A stretch of DNA of 64,000 nucleotides from Coriobacteriaceae bacterium (GCA_902363125.1 CABIZD010000003.1:62001-126000); one strand, 5' to 3'. Numbered from the stretch's first letter, positions 25,465 to 34,580 are shown. Numbers and translations: made by a program. Notes: generated from the sequence alone by a model not told the origin.

Positions 25465-28400
25465 ATGGCGAACACCCAGAACTATATTAACCACCTGCTG
25501 CAGAACACCGGCATTACGCCGGCATGCAGCGAAGAAGAGCGCTTGGCTGCCGAGGATATCGCTCAGATCTTCCGCAACCATGGCTTTGATCCCGAGGTTC
25601 AGGAGTTCAATGCCCCGGCGCCCAGTAGGTTGGCATTTGCCGTCACCGGTATTCTTGCGTTTGCCGGTGCCCTGCTGATGGGCATCGGCGGCGGTATCGG
25701 CTTGGTCGGCACCTTGCTGGCCATTGTCGGCGCCGTTCTTTACGTGCTCGAGCGCACGGGCCACCCCGTGGTTTCGCGCCTGGGCAAGACGGGCGTGAGC
25801 CAAAATGTCATCGCCTACCACAAGGCCTCGGGCCCGCTCGCGTCCCCGCGTAACCGCCCGGTGGTCGTTGTCGCACACTACGACTCTCCCCGTGCTGAGC
25901 TGCTCGCCCGCGAGCCTTATGCTTCGTATCGTGCGCTCATCGCCAAGCTGTTGCCCGTTGCCACGGTTGCCCCCGCTGCCGTTGCCATCCTGCGTATTCT
26001 GCCGCTCCCCGGCGCGCTCAAGGTTCTGCTGTGGATTGTCGCGATCCTCGCTTCCCTCGTTGCACTCGCCAACGCGGTAAACATCATCTCTAACCGCCAC
26101 ATTCTTCCCTATACGTCTGGCGCGGTGTGCAACAAGTCTTCTGTCGCCGCTATGCTCGGCGTTATGGACAACGTTGCTCCCTTCCAGGGCGAAAACGAGT
26201 TTCCCGACGATGTTCCGTTCGATACCTATTTTGGGGAGCAGAAGCGTCGTGCCGAGGAAATGGCGCGCGCAGCGGCGGAATATGCCGCGGCCCAGCAGCA
26301 AAACGACTACGGCAACACCATCGAGTATGAAGAGCCTACCTACGCCGAGGACGAATTCGGTCAGCCGATTGCTCCCGACGCTCAGACCGAGCCCGAACAG
26401 GGTGAGGCTTTCGACGAGCAAATCGAGGGCTTTGAGGGTGCGTCTGCCGACGAGACGCTGATCGGCGCTATCGTGCCTGAGGATCAGAATCAGGCTGCCC
26501 AAGCCGAAGAGTTCAATGACGAGGTTCCCGCTGCCGAGCCGGCGGAGGAGTCTGCCGAGCCCGAGCCCAAGCTCTATCGCAACGCCGCCGGCAACATCCG
26601 CTTTGGTTCGGATGCCATCCGTGCGCTCGGAATGCTTCCCGAGTCCTGCACGCTCGATTACGAGGAGGGCGAGGAGCCGACGTTTGAGCCCGAGCCTGCC
26701 CCCGTCGTGGCTGCGGATGATGAGTCTGCCGCGGTTACCGCTGCCGTTGCCGATCCCGAGGCGGTGTCCGCGTTCGATCCCGCGGCAGGACTGGACATTT
26801 TGGCTCCCGCCGCACCGGCGCAAGACGTTGCGGACGAGTCTGACGACGATTACGTTGAACAACCGAGGCACGTGTCTTACGAGAGCGATACTGATTTCTC
26901 GGCCGAGATTCCCGCGGCAACGCCGCATGCCGACATTGCATCCGCGTTCTCGTCGATTGGCGCCAGCGCTTCCAACTTCTTTAAGGGTGCGTTTGCAAAG
27001 GGCAAGAAATTTGTCGACGATTTCGAGGAGAAGCGCGCTGCCGCACGCGAGGCTGCCGAGCAGGAGGCTATCGCTCAGCAGCAGGCAGCCGAGGCGGCAC
27101 GTGAGCTCGCGGCGCAAGAGTTCGAGCAGAACGAGGCTATGCAGTCCGCGCCCGTCGAAGCCGCCGAAGCTACAACGTCCTTTGAGTCCCAGCAACCGGC
27201 GTCCGCGGATGTTGTTGAAGCGACGACGTCTTTCGAGGCTCAGCAGCACGTCGATAGCACCGTGTCGTTTGATGCCGCGCAGTTCGATTCCACGATAACG
27301 TTTGAAAAACAGGGCACCGCGATTGCCGAGCCCCTTCCTGTTTCCGATGAGCAGGGCGACGCGGCAGACGATGACGAGCCTGTTGATGCTGCCGAAATCC
27401 AAGATGCCGCCGAGGACGAGCCCGTCGAGGCCAACTCTGACGAAGAGCAATACGCGGCAGCCGAGCAAGATGATTCGACCGAGGTCGAGCAGGAGGAAGT
27501 GCCTGCGGTTTCCGAGACTCCCGAGACGGATGAGTCGAGGCCTTATTCCACGCAGATTTTCACCATGCCGACCCCGAGTGGTTCCGGTGCCACGGTTGCC
27601 AATGTTGCTCCCACCCAGGACGAAACGGTCGATTCCCTTATGGCCCAGATTTCCTCCCAGGCATCGCCGCGCCCGCAGATGAATGTTCCCGATCCGGCGT
27701 CGGCACCGTCGCCTGCACCTTCCTCGTCTCCGCTGGCTTCGGTCCCCGATCCGTCGCTGCCGTCTATGAAGCAGGCAAACGTTGCGTCTCGCACGTCGCT
27801 GTTCGACCTTCCCGACCCCTCCGCACAGGTCAACGATCCCTTTGCTACTGTCCAGGGCCCCGAACCCACATCGGCACCCGTTGCGCCTCCTATGCCCGTT
27901 GCGTCGGGCGCGCAGCCGATCGAGACCATTTCGGCTCCCGCCCCGGCGGCACCCAAGTCTCGTAAGCGCGGCCTGGGTGGTCTGTTCGGCCGTAAAAAGA
28001 AAAACGAGCAGGACAGCATGAGTGACTGGCTGGGCGTCGAAGACGATTACGATGCCAAGAAGTCCGGTCGCGGTATCGGTTCGTGGGATAACTTCGAGGA
28101 CGATAACGATGGCTGGAAGGGTGGCGCTACGTCTTCCGATGGCGCTTCTTCCGAAGATATGCTCTCGGCTGTCGCCTCTATGGGCGATGATGAGCTGCTC
28201 GGTCACGATATCTGGTTTGTGGCAACGGGCGCCTCGGATTGTGATGGCGCTGGCATGAAGGCCTTCTTGGCTTCGCATCGCGATAAGCTCCGCGGCGTAT
28301 TCTTTATCAATCTTGAATCCGTCGGCGCCGGTAGGCTTTCGGTGGTGACGGTCGAGGGCGAACAACAACTGCTCAAGGGCGATCGCCGCATCATGAACCT

Positions 28401-28635
28401 GGTCAGCAAGGTCTGCAAGTCGTTCCATGTCGATTGTGGCGCGCTCGAGATGCCCTATGCCAAGACCGATGCCTATGCTGCGCTCGAGGCGAGCCGCCGA
28501 GCCCTTACCATCGCCGGCGTGGACGGCACGCGTCTGGCTTGCGCTCGTACCGAGGACGACCTGCCCCACAATGTCAACCCGACGAACATTGCCACGGTAT
28601 CCGAGGTCGTGACCGAGGTTATCCGCCGTTCGTAG
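25465..28635 (+). CDS. Large membrane protein: M28-peptidase-like domain split by a disordered acidic insert
   Basis: 1056 residues. The N-terminal part looks like an M28 aminopeptidase: an EEERLAAEDIAQIFRNHGFD start, four transmembrane segments (about 57-95 and 163-208), an AHYDSPRAE metal-site motif with His138 and Asp140, and NKSSVAAMLGVMDN where M28 proteins have DNASGVAAL. Residues about 245-900 are Ala/Glu/Asp/Pro/Gln-rich and look disordered, with short ATTSFE repeats and a Lys/Arg patch at KSRKRGLGGLFGRKKK. The last 155 residues resume an M28-like fold (DIWFVATGAS, FINLESVGAG, KTDAYAALEASRRALTIAG). Several metal ligands are replaced. GGAG precedes the chosen ATG; the longer frame from 25315 is unlikely. 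It may be an inactive or altered peptidase with a signalling or scaffold role. Confidence 0.75.
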   Translation: MANTQNYINHLLQNTGITPACSEEERLAAEDIAQIFRNHGFDPEVQEFNAPAPSRLAFAVTGILAFAGALLMGIGGGIGLVGTLLAIVGAVLYVLERTGHPVVSRLGKTGVSQNVIAYHKASGPLASPRNRPVVVVAHYDSPRAELLAREPYASYRALIAKLLPVATVAPAAVAILRILPLPGALKVLLWIVAILASLVALANAVNIISNRHILPYTSGAVCNKSSVAAMLGVMDNVAPFQGENEFPDDVPFDTYFGEQKRRAEEMARAAAEYAAAQQQNDYGNTIEYEEPTYAEDEFGQPIAPDAQTEPEQGEAFDEQIEGFEGASADETLIGAIVPEDQNQAAQAEEFNDEVPAAEPAEESAEPEPKLYRNAAGNIRFGSDAIRALGMLPESCTLDYEEGEEPTFEPEPAPVVAADDESAAVTAAVADPEAVSAFDPAAGLDILAPAAPAQDVADESDDDYVEQPRHVSYESDTDFSAEIPAATPHADIASAFSSIGASASNFFKGAFAKGKKFVDDFEEKRAAAREAAEQEAIAQQQAAEAARELAAQEFEQNEAMQSAPVEAAEATTSFESQQPASADVVEATTSFEAQQHVDSTVSFDAAQFDSTITFEKQGTAIAEPLPVSDEQGDAADDDEPVDAAEIQDAAEDEPVEANSDEEQYAAAEQDDSTEVEQEEVPAVSETPETDESRPYSTQIFTMPTPSGSGATVANVAPTQDETVDSLMAQISSQASPRPQMNVPDPASAPSPAPSSSPLASVPDPSLPSMKQANVASRTSLFDLPDPSAQVNDPFATVQGPEPTSAPVAPPMPVASGAQPIETISAPAPAAPKSRKRGLGGLFGRKKKNEQDSMSDWLGVEDDYDAKKSGRGIGSWDNFEDDNDGWKGGATSSDGASSEDMLSAVASMGDDELLGHDIWFVATGASDCDGAGMKAFLASHRDKLRGVFFINLESVGAGRLSVVTVEGEQQLLKGDRRIMNLVSKVCKSFHVDCGALEMPYAKTDAYAALEASRRALTIAGVDGTRLACARTEDDLPHNVNPTNIATVSEVVTEVIRRS

Positions 28636-28656
28636 ACGGAGCTCTAAGGAGTCAAC

Positions 28657-28875
28657 GTGTTTTCGTATATTAAGCGCCATTGGCCTGTCTACGTGATTTT
28701 GACCTTGATTGCCATTGCGTTAGGATTTGGGGCTGCCTACATCGTGGGTGCAAAGGGCTCGACCCCCGCCTCCGCAATCAGCGAAGAGGTGGAGCAAGAA
28801 CAGAGTACGGGTGCCGATGGGATTCCTGAGTCCGAGCAGGCAATCGTTGATGGTGGATCTTCGTCTGCAGAGTAG
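28657..28875 (+). CDS. Small single-pass membrane protein
   Basis: A 72-residue protein with a GTG start behind AAGGAG, 21 bp after the M28-like gene, so probably in the same operon. One transmembrane helix covers about residues 10-32 (VYVILTLIAIALGFGAAYIVG). A Ser/Glu-rich tail of about 40 residues follows. I do not recognise it. The positive N-terminus (YIKRHW) predicts the tail is outside the cell. Confidence 0.7.
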   Translation: MFSYIKRHWPVYVILTLIAIALGFGAAYIVGAKGSTPASAISEEVEQEQSTGADGIPESEQAIVDGGSSSAE

Positions 28876-28896
28876 ATGCGGCGATTTAAATGATTG

Positions 28897-28934
28897 AAAG
28901 CGGGCGAGCCAGGGGACTGGCTCGCCCGCTTTTT
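28897..28934. terminator. Bidirectional terminator between the small membrane gene and the adhesin gene
   Basis: A perfect 14-bp stem (arms 28897-28910 and 28919-28932, AAAGCGGGCGAGCC) has T runs on the plus side and A-rich sequence on the other, serving two convergent transcripts. Confidence 0.9.
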
Positions 28935-28941
28935 CATCGCG

Positions 28942-31900
28942 CTAGCGCTTCTTTGGGATCGACCTAAGGCGAGCGAACCATAGGGCTGCGGCACCCGAGG
29001 TCAGGAGCGCGGTGATGCAAGCGGCGATGGGAACTGATCCTGTTGCCGGTAGGTCCTGCGGTAGGGTACAGCGTTGAATGACGCTGTCCTCGTCATGTGA
29101 CTCAAGTTTATCGCCGCCGCCGTTGCGGCAAAGATCGACGCGCGCGCTGTTGGTGAGTGCGGTTTGGGGCGTATAAGCCGACGTTGCCTGCATGTGTACG
29201 ACTGCGCCCCGAGCGTCTGTGCCAAGGATTGCTTTGGCATCGTCAAGGTCGTCGTGCTCATCTTTGAGATCATCGCGGGTCCAAGAATCCGCATCGCTTC
29301 GAGTCGTAAAGTCGGCGGCTACCGCACCGTATTCAATTCGAATGCCCGTTACGACGGTATTGGATGCAAGGTCGAGTTCTTTCGCCTCGAGTGTGGTGGA
29401 TTCCGTGGTCGAGATATCCGCCTTCCAGAGGTGCCAACCGTCGTAATCGACGAGGCGACAGTCCTCACCCAGGCTCTCTTTTACTTCGTCGGACTCAAGC
29501 CAAGGATTTTCGTGCCCATCGTCAAGTGTCGCGTTTGCCGGCTCATCGACGTCTGTCGAGTCCAACGGCGTCGTGCGATACCATACGTTGCACAGACCGT
29601 TGAGGTCGCCGATGGCGACGGGGGTTTCGATTGAGATGAATCTCGCTGTGCCGTCTTTGGCGCACTCAAGATCATCGGTAATCGTAAACTCATCAACCCA
29701 AGTAGCGGAATCGTTTCGAGCATCGATGGTATAGGAGAAAAGCCCATCACTATTGGTTTGCGTCGTGGCGCGGTTTTTACCATCGCCGTTAGCCAACAGG
29801 CCCTTTTCGATAGGTTGGACAAGTTCCTGACGCTTGTCGACCTGCCCCTTGATCTCGATGGGCGCATCCTTCATCGCGACGGATTGGACTTCTCCCGTAT
29901 CCTTTATTTCAAACGTTATCTCCTCGGCAAGGTCATAGGTCCGCGGAGAAATCATTTCGCGCAACGAGTAGGTGCCGGGTGCAAGATGTTCGACGCGGTG
30001 CGGCTTGTCGGATGAGGTCCAGGAGTCTATTTCGGTTTTATCGGGACCATATAAGGTGAGTTGTGCGCCTTTCACTTCCTGCTCTCCGCTTGCATCGACC
30101 TTGGAGATATCAACCTTGGTGTAATCGTCGGATACGTTAAGCCGTGCTTCTACAACGGGTGTTTTCTGGTCGGCATAAGTAAGGTCGACAATATGGGTTG
30201 TCCGATCGAGCAAGAAGCCTGCCGGCGCTTGAGTCTCGACAACCTCGTAGCGTGCGGTGCCAGATCCCAGCGGGAGGTCGTCCGCGCGTGCTTCTCCAGT
30301 TTCATCCGTCGTGACGGTCGCGACAGTCTCACCGTCGAGCGCGGCAATGCTACCGTCGGGGCGCACGATATCACCCGAGGCACGGATCTCAAAGATGGCG
30401 CCCGCGAGGCTGCTGCCGTCTACGGCATCGGTTTTAACGATCCTGATGTTTCCGGTCGCGGCGTGGTCATAACACGAGGCGATTGCAACGGGCGTTAGGT
30501 TCATGTCGGCGGGTATGTTTACCTCGATCTCTTCGTCGACAAGATAGGGCTCTTTGGCCGAGGTTTCGCGTACATAATAGGTGCCCGGCACGAGCGATTC
30601 GGGCAGTGTGACGGTCCCGGTCGCGTCAGTCGTAAAGGTGTCCATTACGTTATGTGCTGGATACCAGCAAGTTTGTGAGACAGGTTCATGATTGATGTCG
30701 AGGAGTTGGAAGGTGAATCCGGCTAGTGGAACAGAAGCGCCTGTTTGGGCATCGCGTTTTACAATCTGGAGATGCGTCGACAGAGCGTGGTTGTCCACGA
30801 TATATTGAAGCTCGGCGCCGTTGGAAATCTGATTGGCCCCGACGGTCCATTCCCCTGCACGTTTAAAACCCTCGGGGACGGTTTCCGGAACCTCGCGAAT
30901 CGTGTAGCCGGCACGGTCGTATGGGACGGCTCCGTGGACACCGGCGGGTCGCTTGCCTGTGCCGAACCATGCTTCGGGCTGGTCTTTGGTGGAGGCAAAG
31001 CCATAGATGTTTGTGGTCAGTGTGCCAACAACCTGCTGAGAGCTGTTGCTGACAACCTCAAAGACAACACCACCCGCCGGCTGCTCCAGGCCGGATTGGT
31101 CGCTATTGCCGTAATCCTTGAATTTGGAAATCTCAAGGTCAAACGCAATGGGGATATCGGAAATGCGAGATTCGATCTCGACCACGCCTGAATCGCCGAG
31201 CTGGTCGGCTCCGACGGTATAGGTCCAGCTGTCGTTGGATGGCAGGTAGCCCTCGGGGGCTTTTGATTCGTAGATGGTAAAGGTTCCTAAGGGGACATCG
31301 GCGAGGGTGGCCCGACCGCTTTCGTCGGTCGTGAGGATTTGCGCCCATCCAGGGGTTGATTGTGACACACACGTGAACTCTGCTCCTGCGAGTGAAGATC
31401 CCACCTGGGGGCCGGCATTCGTCGCGGCATCGAGTTTTACGATACGCAGGTTGATGGTGCCGGGCTGTTCATCAATGGCGACCTGTCCACCGTCATTCCC
31501 CGTGGTAAAGGCGATGCGATCACGACGGGGGACATAGCCGGCCGGCGCCTTCGTTTCAACTAGGTAGTATGCCGTGTTGGGCAGAAGTGTTGCTTGCGCC
31601 CGACCGTTGCTGTCCATCTGGATGGTGCCGACATGCGCGCCGCTGGCGCTCTCAAAAATATCGAATGATGCCCCGTCAAACTGATAAGTATTGTTTCCGC
31701 TGGTAATGGCGGCGTTTGCAGACTGTTTTTTGAAGGAAACAGAGACCGCCGGCAGTACATAGAGCATGTCTTGACGTTTGCTGCCGCCCGATACGGCTCC
31801 TAGATAGCGCCGCGCGCGGTGCGGAGCGGCTTTGATGCTTCCTGATTTTGCGTTGTCGTGGAGCCACCGCGCAGCCGCCACGACTTCATTGTCGGCGGTA

Positions 31901-32373
31901 AAGTGCCCACTCTTGGTTTTGCCCTGAGCGGTCGTGTAGGAATAGGTACCGTCGACATGGGTAGTGCCGTTGAGCATCCACACGGCAAGCTGGGTTGCGG
32001 CGCGGGCGCGATCGGGTGAAAGGTGGTAACCGCCAAACGACGTGGCGGTAGGATATCCGTGACAAACGATTGCCGCGAACTCGTCGTCGAGCCACACCCA
32101 GCCTTGATCGAAGTTGAGCCATGGGCCGCCCGGCTTGGTGGGGCCGGGGCGCTCCTGGTTCATGCAGTAGGCAATCGAGGCGTCTTGAGCTTCATACTTG
32201 CCGATGAAGAAGGGCCCACAATCATCGCTAATAGTGCGGAAGCCGAGTTGGTCGTAGCCATCGACGGCAAATGCGGCTCTCGGTGCCAGGCAGCCGAAAA
32301 GCAGGAAGAGGAGCAGGAGCAGCGGACCTGTTGCGATTGCGCTGTGGACAGAGTGCGTGGGTGCGTTGGACAT
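28942..32373 (-). CDS. Thioester-domain adhesin with CnaB repeats and LPATG anchor
   Basis: 1143 residues, secreted and probably sortase-anchored. A signal peptide (about 12-36, LLLLLFLLFGCLAPRAAFA) precedes a thioester domain with Cys70 (IAYCMNQE) and Gln128 in TQLAVWML, the pair that forms an internal thioester in Gram-positive adhesins. About six CnaB/SpaA-type beta repeats follow, each with an isopeptide-like Lys (for example IVKLDA, ISKFKD, IVKRDA, IVKTDA, ISKVDA). A C-terminal LPATG near 1108 is followed by a hydrophobic stretch and RSIPKKR. The ATG follows AAGGAG. Thioester adhesins bind host surfaces covalently. No sortase or pilin partner gene is next to it. Confidence 0.9.
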   Translation of the reverse strand: MSNAPTHSVHSAIATGPLLLLLFLLFGCLAPRAAFAVDGYDQLGFRTISDDCGPFFIGKYEAQDASIAYCMNQERPGPTKPGGPWLNFDQGWVWLDDEFAAIVCHGYPTATSFGGYHLSPDRARAATQLAVWMLNGTTHVDGTYSYTTAQGKTKSGHFTADNEVVAAARWLHDNAKSGSIKAAPHRARRYLGAVSGGSKRQDMLYVLPAVSVSFKKQSANAAITSGNNTYQFDGASFDIFESASGAHVGTIQMDSNGRAQATLLPNTAYYLVETKAPAGYVPRRDRIAFTTGNDGGQVAIDEQPGTINLRIVKLDAATNAGPQVGSSLAGAEFTCVSQSTPGWAQILTTDESGRATLADVPLGTFTIYESKAPEGYLPSNDSWTYTVGADQLGDSGVVEIESRISDIPIAFDLEISKFKDYGNSDQSGLEQPAGGVVFEVVSNSSQQVVGTLTTNIYGFASTKDQPEAWFGTGKRPAGVHGAVPYDRAGYTIREVPETVPEGFKRAGEWTVGANQISNGAELQYIVDNHALSTHLQIVKRDAQTGASVPLAGFTFQLLDINHEPVSQTCWYPAHNVMDTFTTDATGTVTLPESLVPGTYYVRETSAKEPYLVDEEIEVNIPADMNLTPVAIASCYDHAATGNIRIVKTDAVDGSSLAGAIFEIRASGDIVRPDGSIAALDGETVATVTTDETGEARADDLPLGSGTARYEVVETQAPAGFLLDRTTHIVDLTYADQKTPVVEARLNVSDDYTKVDISKVDASGEQEVKGAQLTLYGPDKTEIDSWTSSDKPHRVEHLAPGTYSLREMISPRTYDLAEEITFEIKDTGEVQSVAMKDAPIEIKGQVDKRQELVQPIEKGLLANGDGKNRATTQTNSDGLFSYTIDARNDSATWVDEFTITDDLECAKDGTARFISIETPVAIGDLNGLCNVWYRTTPLDSTDVDEPANATLDDGHENPWLESDEVKESLGEDCRLVDYDGWHLWKADISTTESTTLEAKELDLASNTVVTGIRIEYGAVAADFTTRSDADSWTRDDLKDEHDDLDDAKAILGTDARGAVVHMQATSAYTPQTALTNSARVDLCRNGGGDKLESHDEDSVIQRCTLPQDLPATGSVPIAACITALLTSGAAALWFARLRSIPKKR

Positions 32374-32627
32374 GGCTGCTCCTTATCCCTCGTGCGCCGC
32401 ACGGGGAGGCTGCGACGCGTAGGATGAGGCTACCCCCGAGGTTCATGCGGGTAAGTACCGGAGCCTGACCAAAAGCTTGCCCATTTCCTGACAAATTGAG
32501 CTCAAATACAACAATCAAGCAAAAGCGCAGGTAGAAGATAGGGAGAACAGGAGGCCAAAGGTCCTCATCTCCACAATTGGCGCGATTTTCAAACGATTCT
32601 CCACAGCTAAAACAAGCATCGACACCC
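32374..32627. other. Upstream region of the adhesin gene
   Basis: About 250 bp without a gene. It must hold the adhesin promoter on the minus strand. A GC-rich, partly symmetric stretch at 32395-32450 could fold in the adhesin leader, but I could not match it to a known riboswitch. No repeats of note were seen. Confidence 0.4.
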
Positions 32628-32657
32628 TTGTATCGAACAAGACAACCGCGTTATACT
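32628..32657 (+). promoter_or_regulatory. tRNA-Gly promoter
   Basis: TTGTAT (32628-32633) and TATACT (32652-32657) with an 18-bp spacer, 13 bp before the tRNA. Confidence 0.7.
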
Positions 32658-32670
32658 ATCCCCCACATAT

Positions 32671-32745
32671 GCGGGCATCGCCAAGTGGTAAGGCATCAGC
32701 TTCCCAAGCTGACACTCGCGGGTTCGAGTCCCGTTGCCCGCTCCA
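32671..32745 (+). tRNA. tRNA-Gly (CCC)
   Basis: A 75-nt cloverleaf with acceptor GCGGGCA paired with TGCCCGC, anticodon loop TTCCCAA (anticodon CCC), T loop TTCGAGT and an encoded CCA. Two further copies of its 3' end follow within 330 bp. Confidence 0.96.
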
Positions 32746-32756
32746 TTCGAATTTCA

Positions 32757-32788
32757 GGCACGGTAACGTTTCGTTACCGTGCCTTTTT
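32757..32788 (+). terminator. tRNA-Gly terminator
   Basis: A 12-bp perfect stem (GGCACGGTAACG, arms 32757-32768 and 32772-32783) with a TTT loop followed by five T. Confidence 0.92.
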
Positions 32789-32796
32789 CAATAAAG

Positions 32797-32936
32797 TGCC
32801 GGGACTCGAACCCGACAGGGTGCGAGCGTTAAATAAACGCGAAGCGTTTATAGCGAGCAGGCAAGGTCGCCGATAGGCGACCGCAGCCGGTGCGTATTTG
32901 CGAAGCAAATACGCAGACGTCCCGTTGCCCGCTCCA
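32797..32936 (+). repeat. Hairpin array A ending in a copy of the tRNA-Gly 3' end
   Basis: Begins with an inverted T-arm-like block (GGGACTCGAACCCG). Three stems follow: TAAACGC-GAA-GCGTTTA (32834-32850), GGTCGCC-GATA-GGCGACC (32865-32882), and an 11-bp stem with a GAA loop (32891-32915). It closes with 18 nt (32919-32936) identical to the tRNA 3' end 32728-32745, including CCA. The order matches array B behind tRNA-Lys. Confidence 0.8.
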
Positions 32937-33015
32937 TGGAGCAAGGAAGATTTCGGGAATGGTAGATTCAGCCTGCTTTGCTCCCACACTTCCCCGGATC
33001 TCGGTATGCCACTGA

Positions 33016-33067
33016 AGCCGGTGCGTATTTGCGAAGCAAATACGCGGACGTCCCCATGCCCGCTCCA
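33016..33067 (+). repeat. Second copy of the last stem and tRNA-Gly 3' end
   Basis: 52 nt that repeat 32885-32936 with three differences, 131 bp further on. It again ends in GCCCGCTCCA. The sequence between the copies (32937-33015) is unique and shows no gene. The purB promoter follows. Confidence 0.85.
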
Positions 33068-33169
33068 ATTCCAAAATGTTAGGTTAATGCCTGCTGCCCA
33101 TACTTGCACCTGCGCACGGTACAATGGTTGGGTTACGACCAACGTGCCAATAACCAAAAAGGAGCCGCT

Positions 33170-34516
33170 ATGATCGATCGCTATACCCGCCCGGAGATGG
33201 GACACATCTTCTCCCTCGAGAACAAGTACGCCATTTGGCAGGAGATCGAGGTTCTGGCCTGCGAGGCCCAGGCGGAGCTCGGCAAGATCGGTATTTCCAA
33301 AGACGAGGCCCAGTGGATCCGCGACCATGCCAACTTTGAGAAGGCGAAGGTCGATGAGATCGAGGAAGTCACGCGCCACGACGTCATTGCCTTCCTGACC
33401 AACATGAAGGAATACATCGATGCCGATGTTCCCGAGGGCGACCCCAAGCCCAGCCGCTGGGTTCACTATGGCATGACCAGCTCGGATCTGGGCGACACGG
33501 CCCTGTGCTACCAGCTCACCCAGGCCTGCGACCTGATCATCGAGGACGTCAAGAAGCTCGGCGAGATTTGCAAGCGTCGCGCCTTTGAGGAGCGCAACAC
33601 GCTCTGTGCCGGCCGCACTCATGGCATCCACGCCGAGCCGATGACCTTCGGCATGAAGTTTGGCTCTTGGGCCTGGGAGCTCAAGCGCGATCTGGATCGT
33701 CTTGAGGACGCCCGCAAGAATGTTGCCTTCGGTGCCATCTCGGGCGCTGTCGGCACGTACAGCTCCATCGAGCCGTTCGTCGAGGAGTACGTCTGCGAGC
33801 ACCTGGGCCTGGTCCACGATCCTCTGTCCACGCAGGTCATCAGCCGCGATCACCATGCCTACCTTGCCGGCGTGCTTGCCACTACAGCGGCCACCTGTGA
33901 GCGCATCGCTACCGAGGTCCGCAATCTGCAGAAGACTGATACGCTCGAGGCCGAGGAGCCGTTCCGTAAGGGCCAAAAGGGCAGCTCAGCCATGCCGCAC
34001 AAGCGCAACCCCATCACCATGGAGAAAGTCTGCGGTCTGTCGCGCGTCGTGAAGTCCAACGCCCAGGTTGCCTTCGATAACGTCGCCCTGTGGCACGAGC
34101 GTGACATTTCGCACTCCTCTGCCGAGCGCGTCGCCCAGGCCGATAGCTTCATCGCCCTCGACCACATGTTCCAGTGCCTCATCCGCGTTATCGACGGCCT
34201 GCAGCTGTATCCCGCCCGCATGATGGCCAACCTCAATAAGACCCGCGGCCTCATCTTCTCTTCCAAGGTACTGCTCGCCCTCGTCGACACGGGCATCACC
34301 CGCGAGGACGCGTACGCCATTGTGCAGGAGAACGCTATGGCAACCTGGCACGAGGTACAGGATTGTGTCTCCGGCCCTACCTTTAAGGAGCGTCTCGAGG
34401 CCGACCCGCGCTGCACCGTCAGTCAGGAGAAGCTCGACGAGATCTTTGATCCGTGGGACTTCCTCACCCGTATCGACACGGTCTTTGATCGTCTGGAGCA
34501 GCTGAGCTTCGAGTAG
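33170..34516 (+). CDS. purB: Adenylosuccinate lyase
   Basis: A 448-residue member of the fumarase/aspartase superfamily that catalyses two steps of purine synthesis (SAICAR to AICAR and adenylosuccinate to AMP). The signature GSSAMPHKRNP lies near 271-281, with the flexible catalytic serine in the SS pair, and TSSDLGDTA lies near 103-111. The ATG at 33170 lies behind AAAGGAG. The longer frame from 33104 is rejected. purC lies 5.5 kb away on the same strand. Confidence 0.97.
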   Translation: MIDRYTRPEMGHIFSLENKYAIWQEIEVLACEAQAELGKIGISKDEAQWIRDHANFEKAKVDEIEEVTRHDVIAFLTNMKEYIDADVPEGDPKPSRWVHYGMTSSDLGDTALCYQLTQACDLIIEDVKKLGEICKRRAFEERNTLCAGRTHGIHAEPMTFGMKFGSWAWELKRDLDRLEDARKNVAFGAISGAVGTYSSIEPFVEEYVCEHLGLVHDPLSTQVISRDHHAYLAGVLATTAATCERIATEVRNLQKTDTLEAEEPFRKGQKGSSAMPHKRNPITMEKVCGLSRVVKSNAQVAFDNVALWHERDISHSSAERVAQADSFIALDHMFQCLIRVIDGLQLYPARMMANLNKTRGLIFSSKVLLALVDTGITREDAYAIVQENAMATWHEVQDCVSGPTFKERLEADPRCTVSQEKLDEIFDPWDFLTRIDTVFDRLEQLSFE

Positions 34517-34542
34517 GTTCGGGCATAACGTTAGCTTTTTAG

Positions 34543-34580
34543 GGCGCTTTGCTGGTAATGTGTGTTGCCGGCAAAGCGCC
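34543..34580 (+). terminator. Stem-loop after purB (terminator-like)
   Basis: Arms GGCGCTTTGC (34543-34552) and GCAAAGCGCC (34571-34580) are perfect, with further pairing inside. A T run is missing after the stem, so it may protect the 3' end rather than terminate on its own. Confidence 0.55.

Noticed and set aside
25414..28680. A 1088-codon minus-strand frame opposite the M28-like gene
   Set aside because: Arg- and Gly-rich shadow. The plus strand has membrane segments, a ribosome site and family motifs.
32374..32500. A cyclic-di-GMP riboswitch before the adhesin gene
   Set aside because: Some GC-rich symmetry is present but the conserved core bases of the known classes could not be found.
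32797..33067. CRISPR array as explanation of the repeated units at tRNA-Gly
   Set aside because: Only two near copies with a single spacer-like gap, no leader and no cas genes; the repeat ends in a tRNA tail.
32774..33976. A 400-codon minus-strand frame across tRNA-Gly array A and purB
   Set aside because: Part antisense of purB and part read-through of the repeat array; repeats produce chance open frames.
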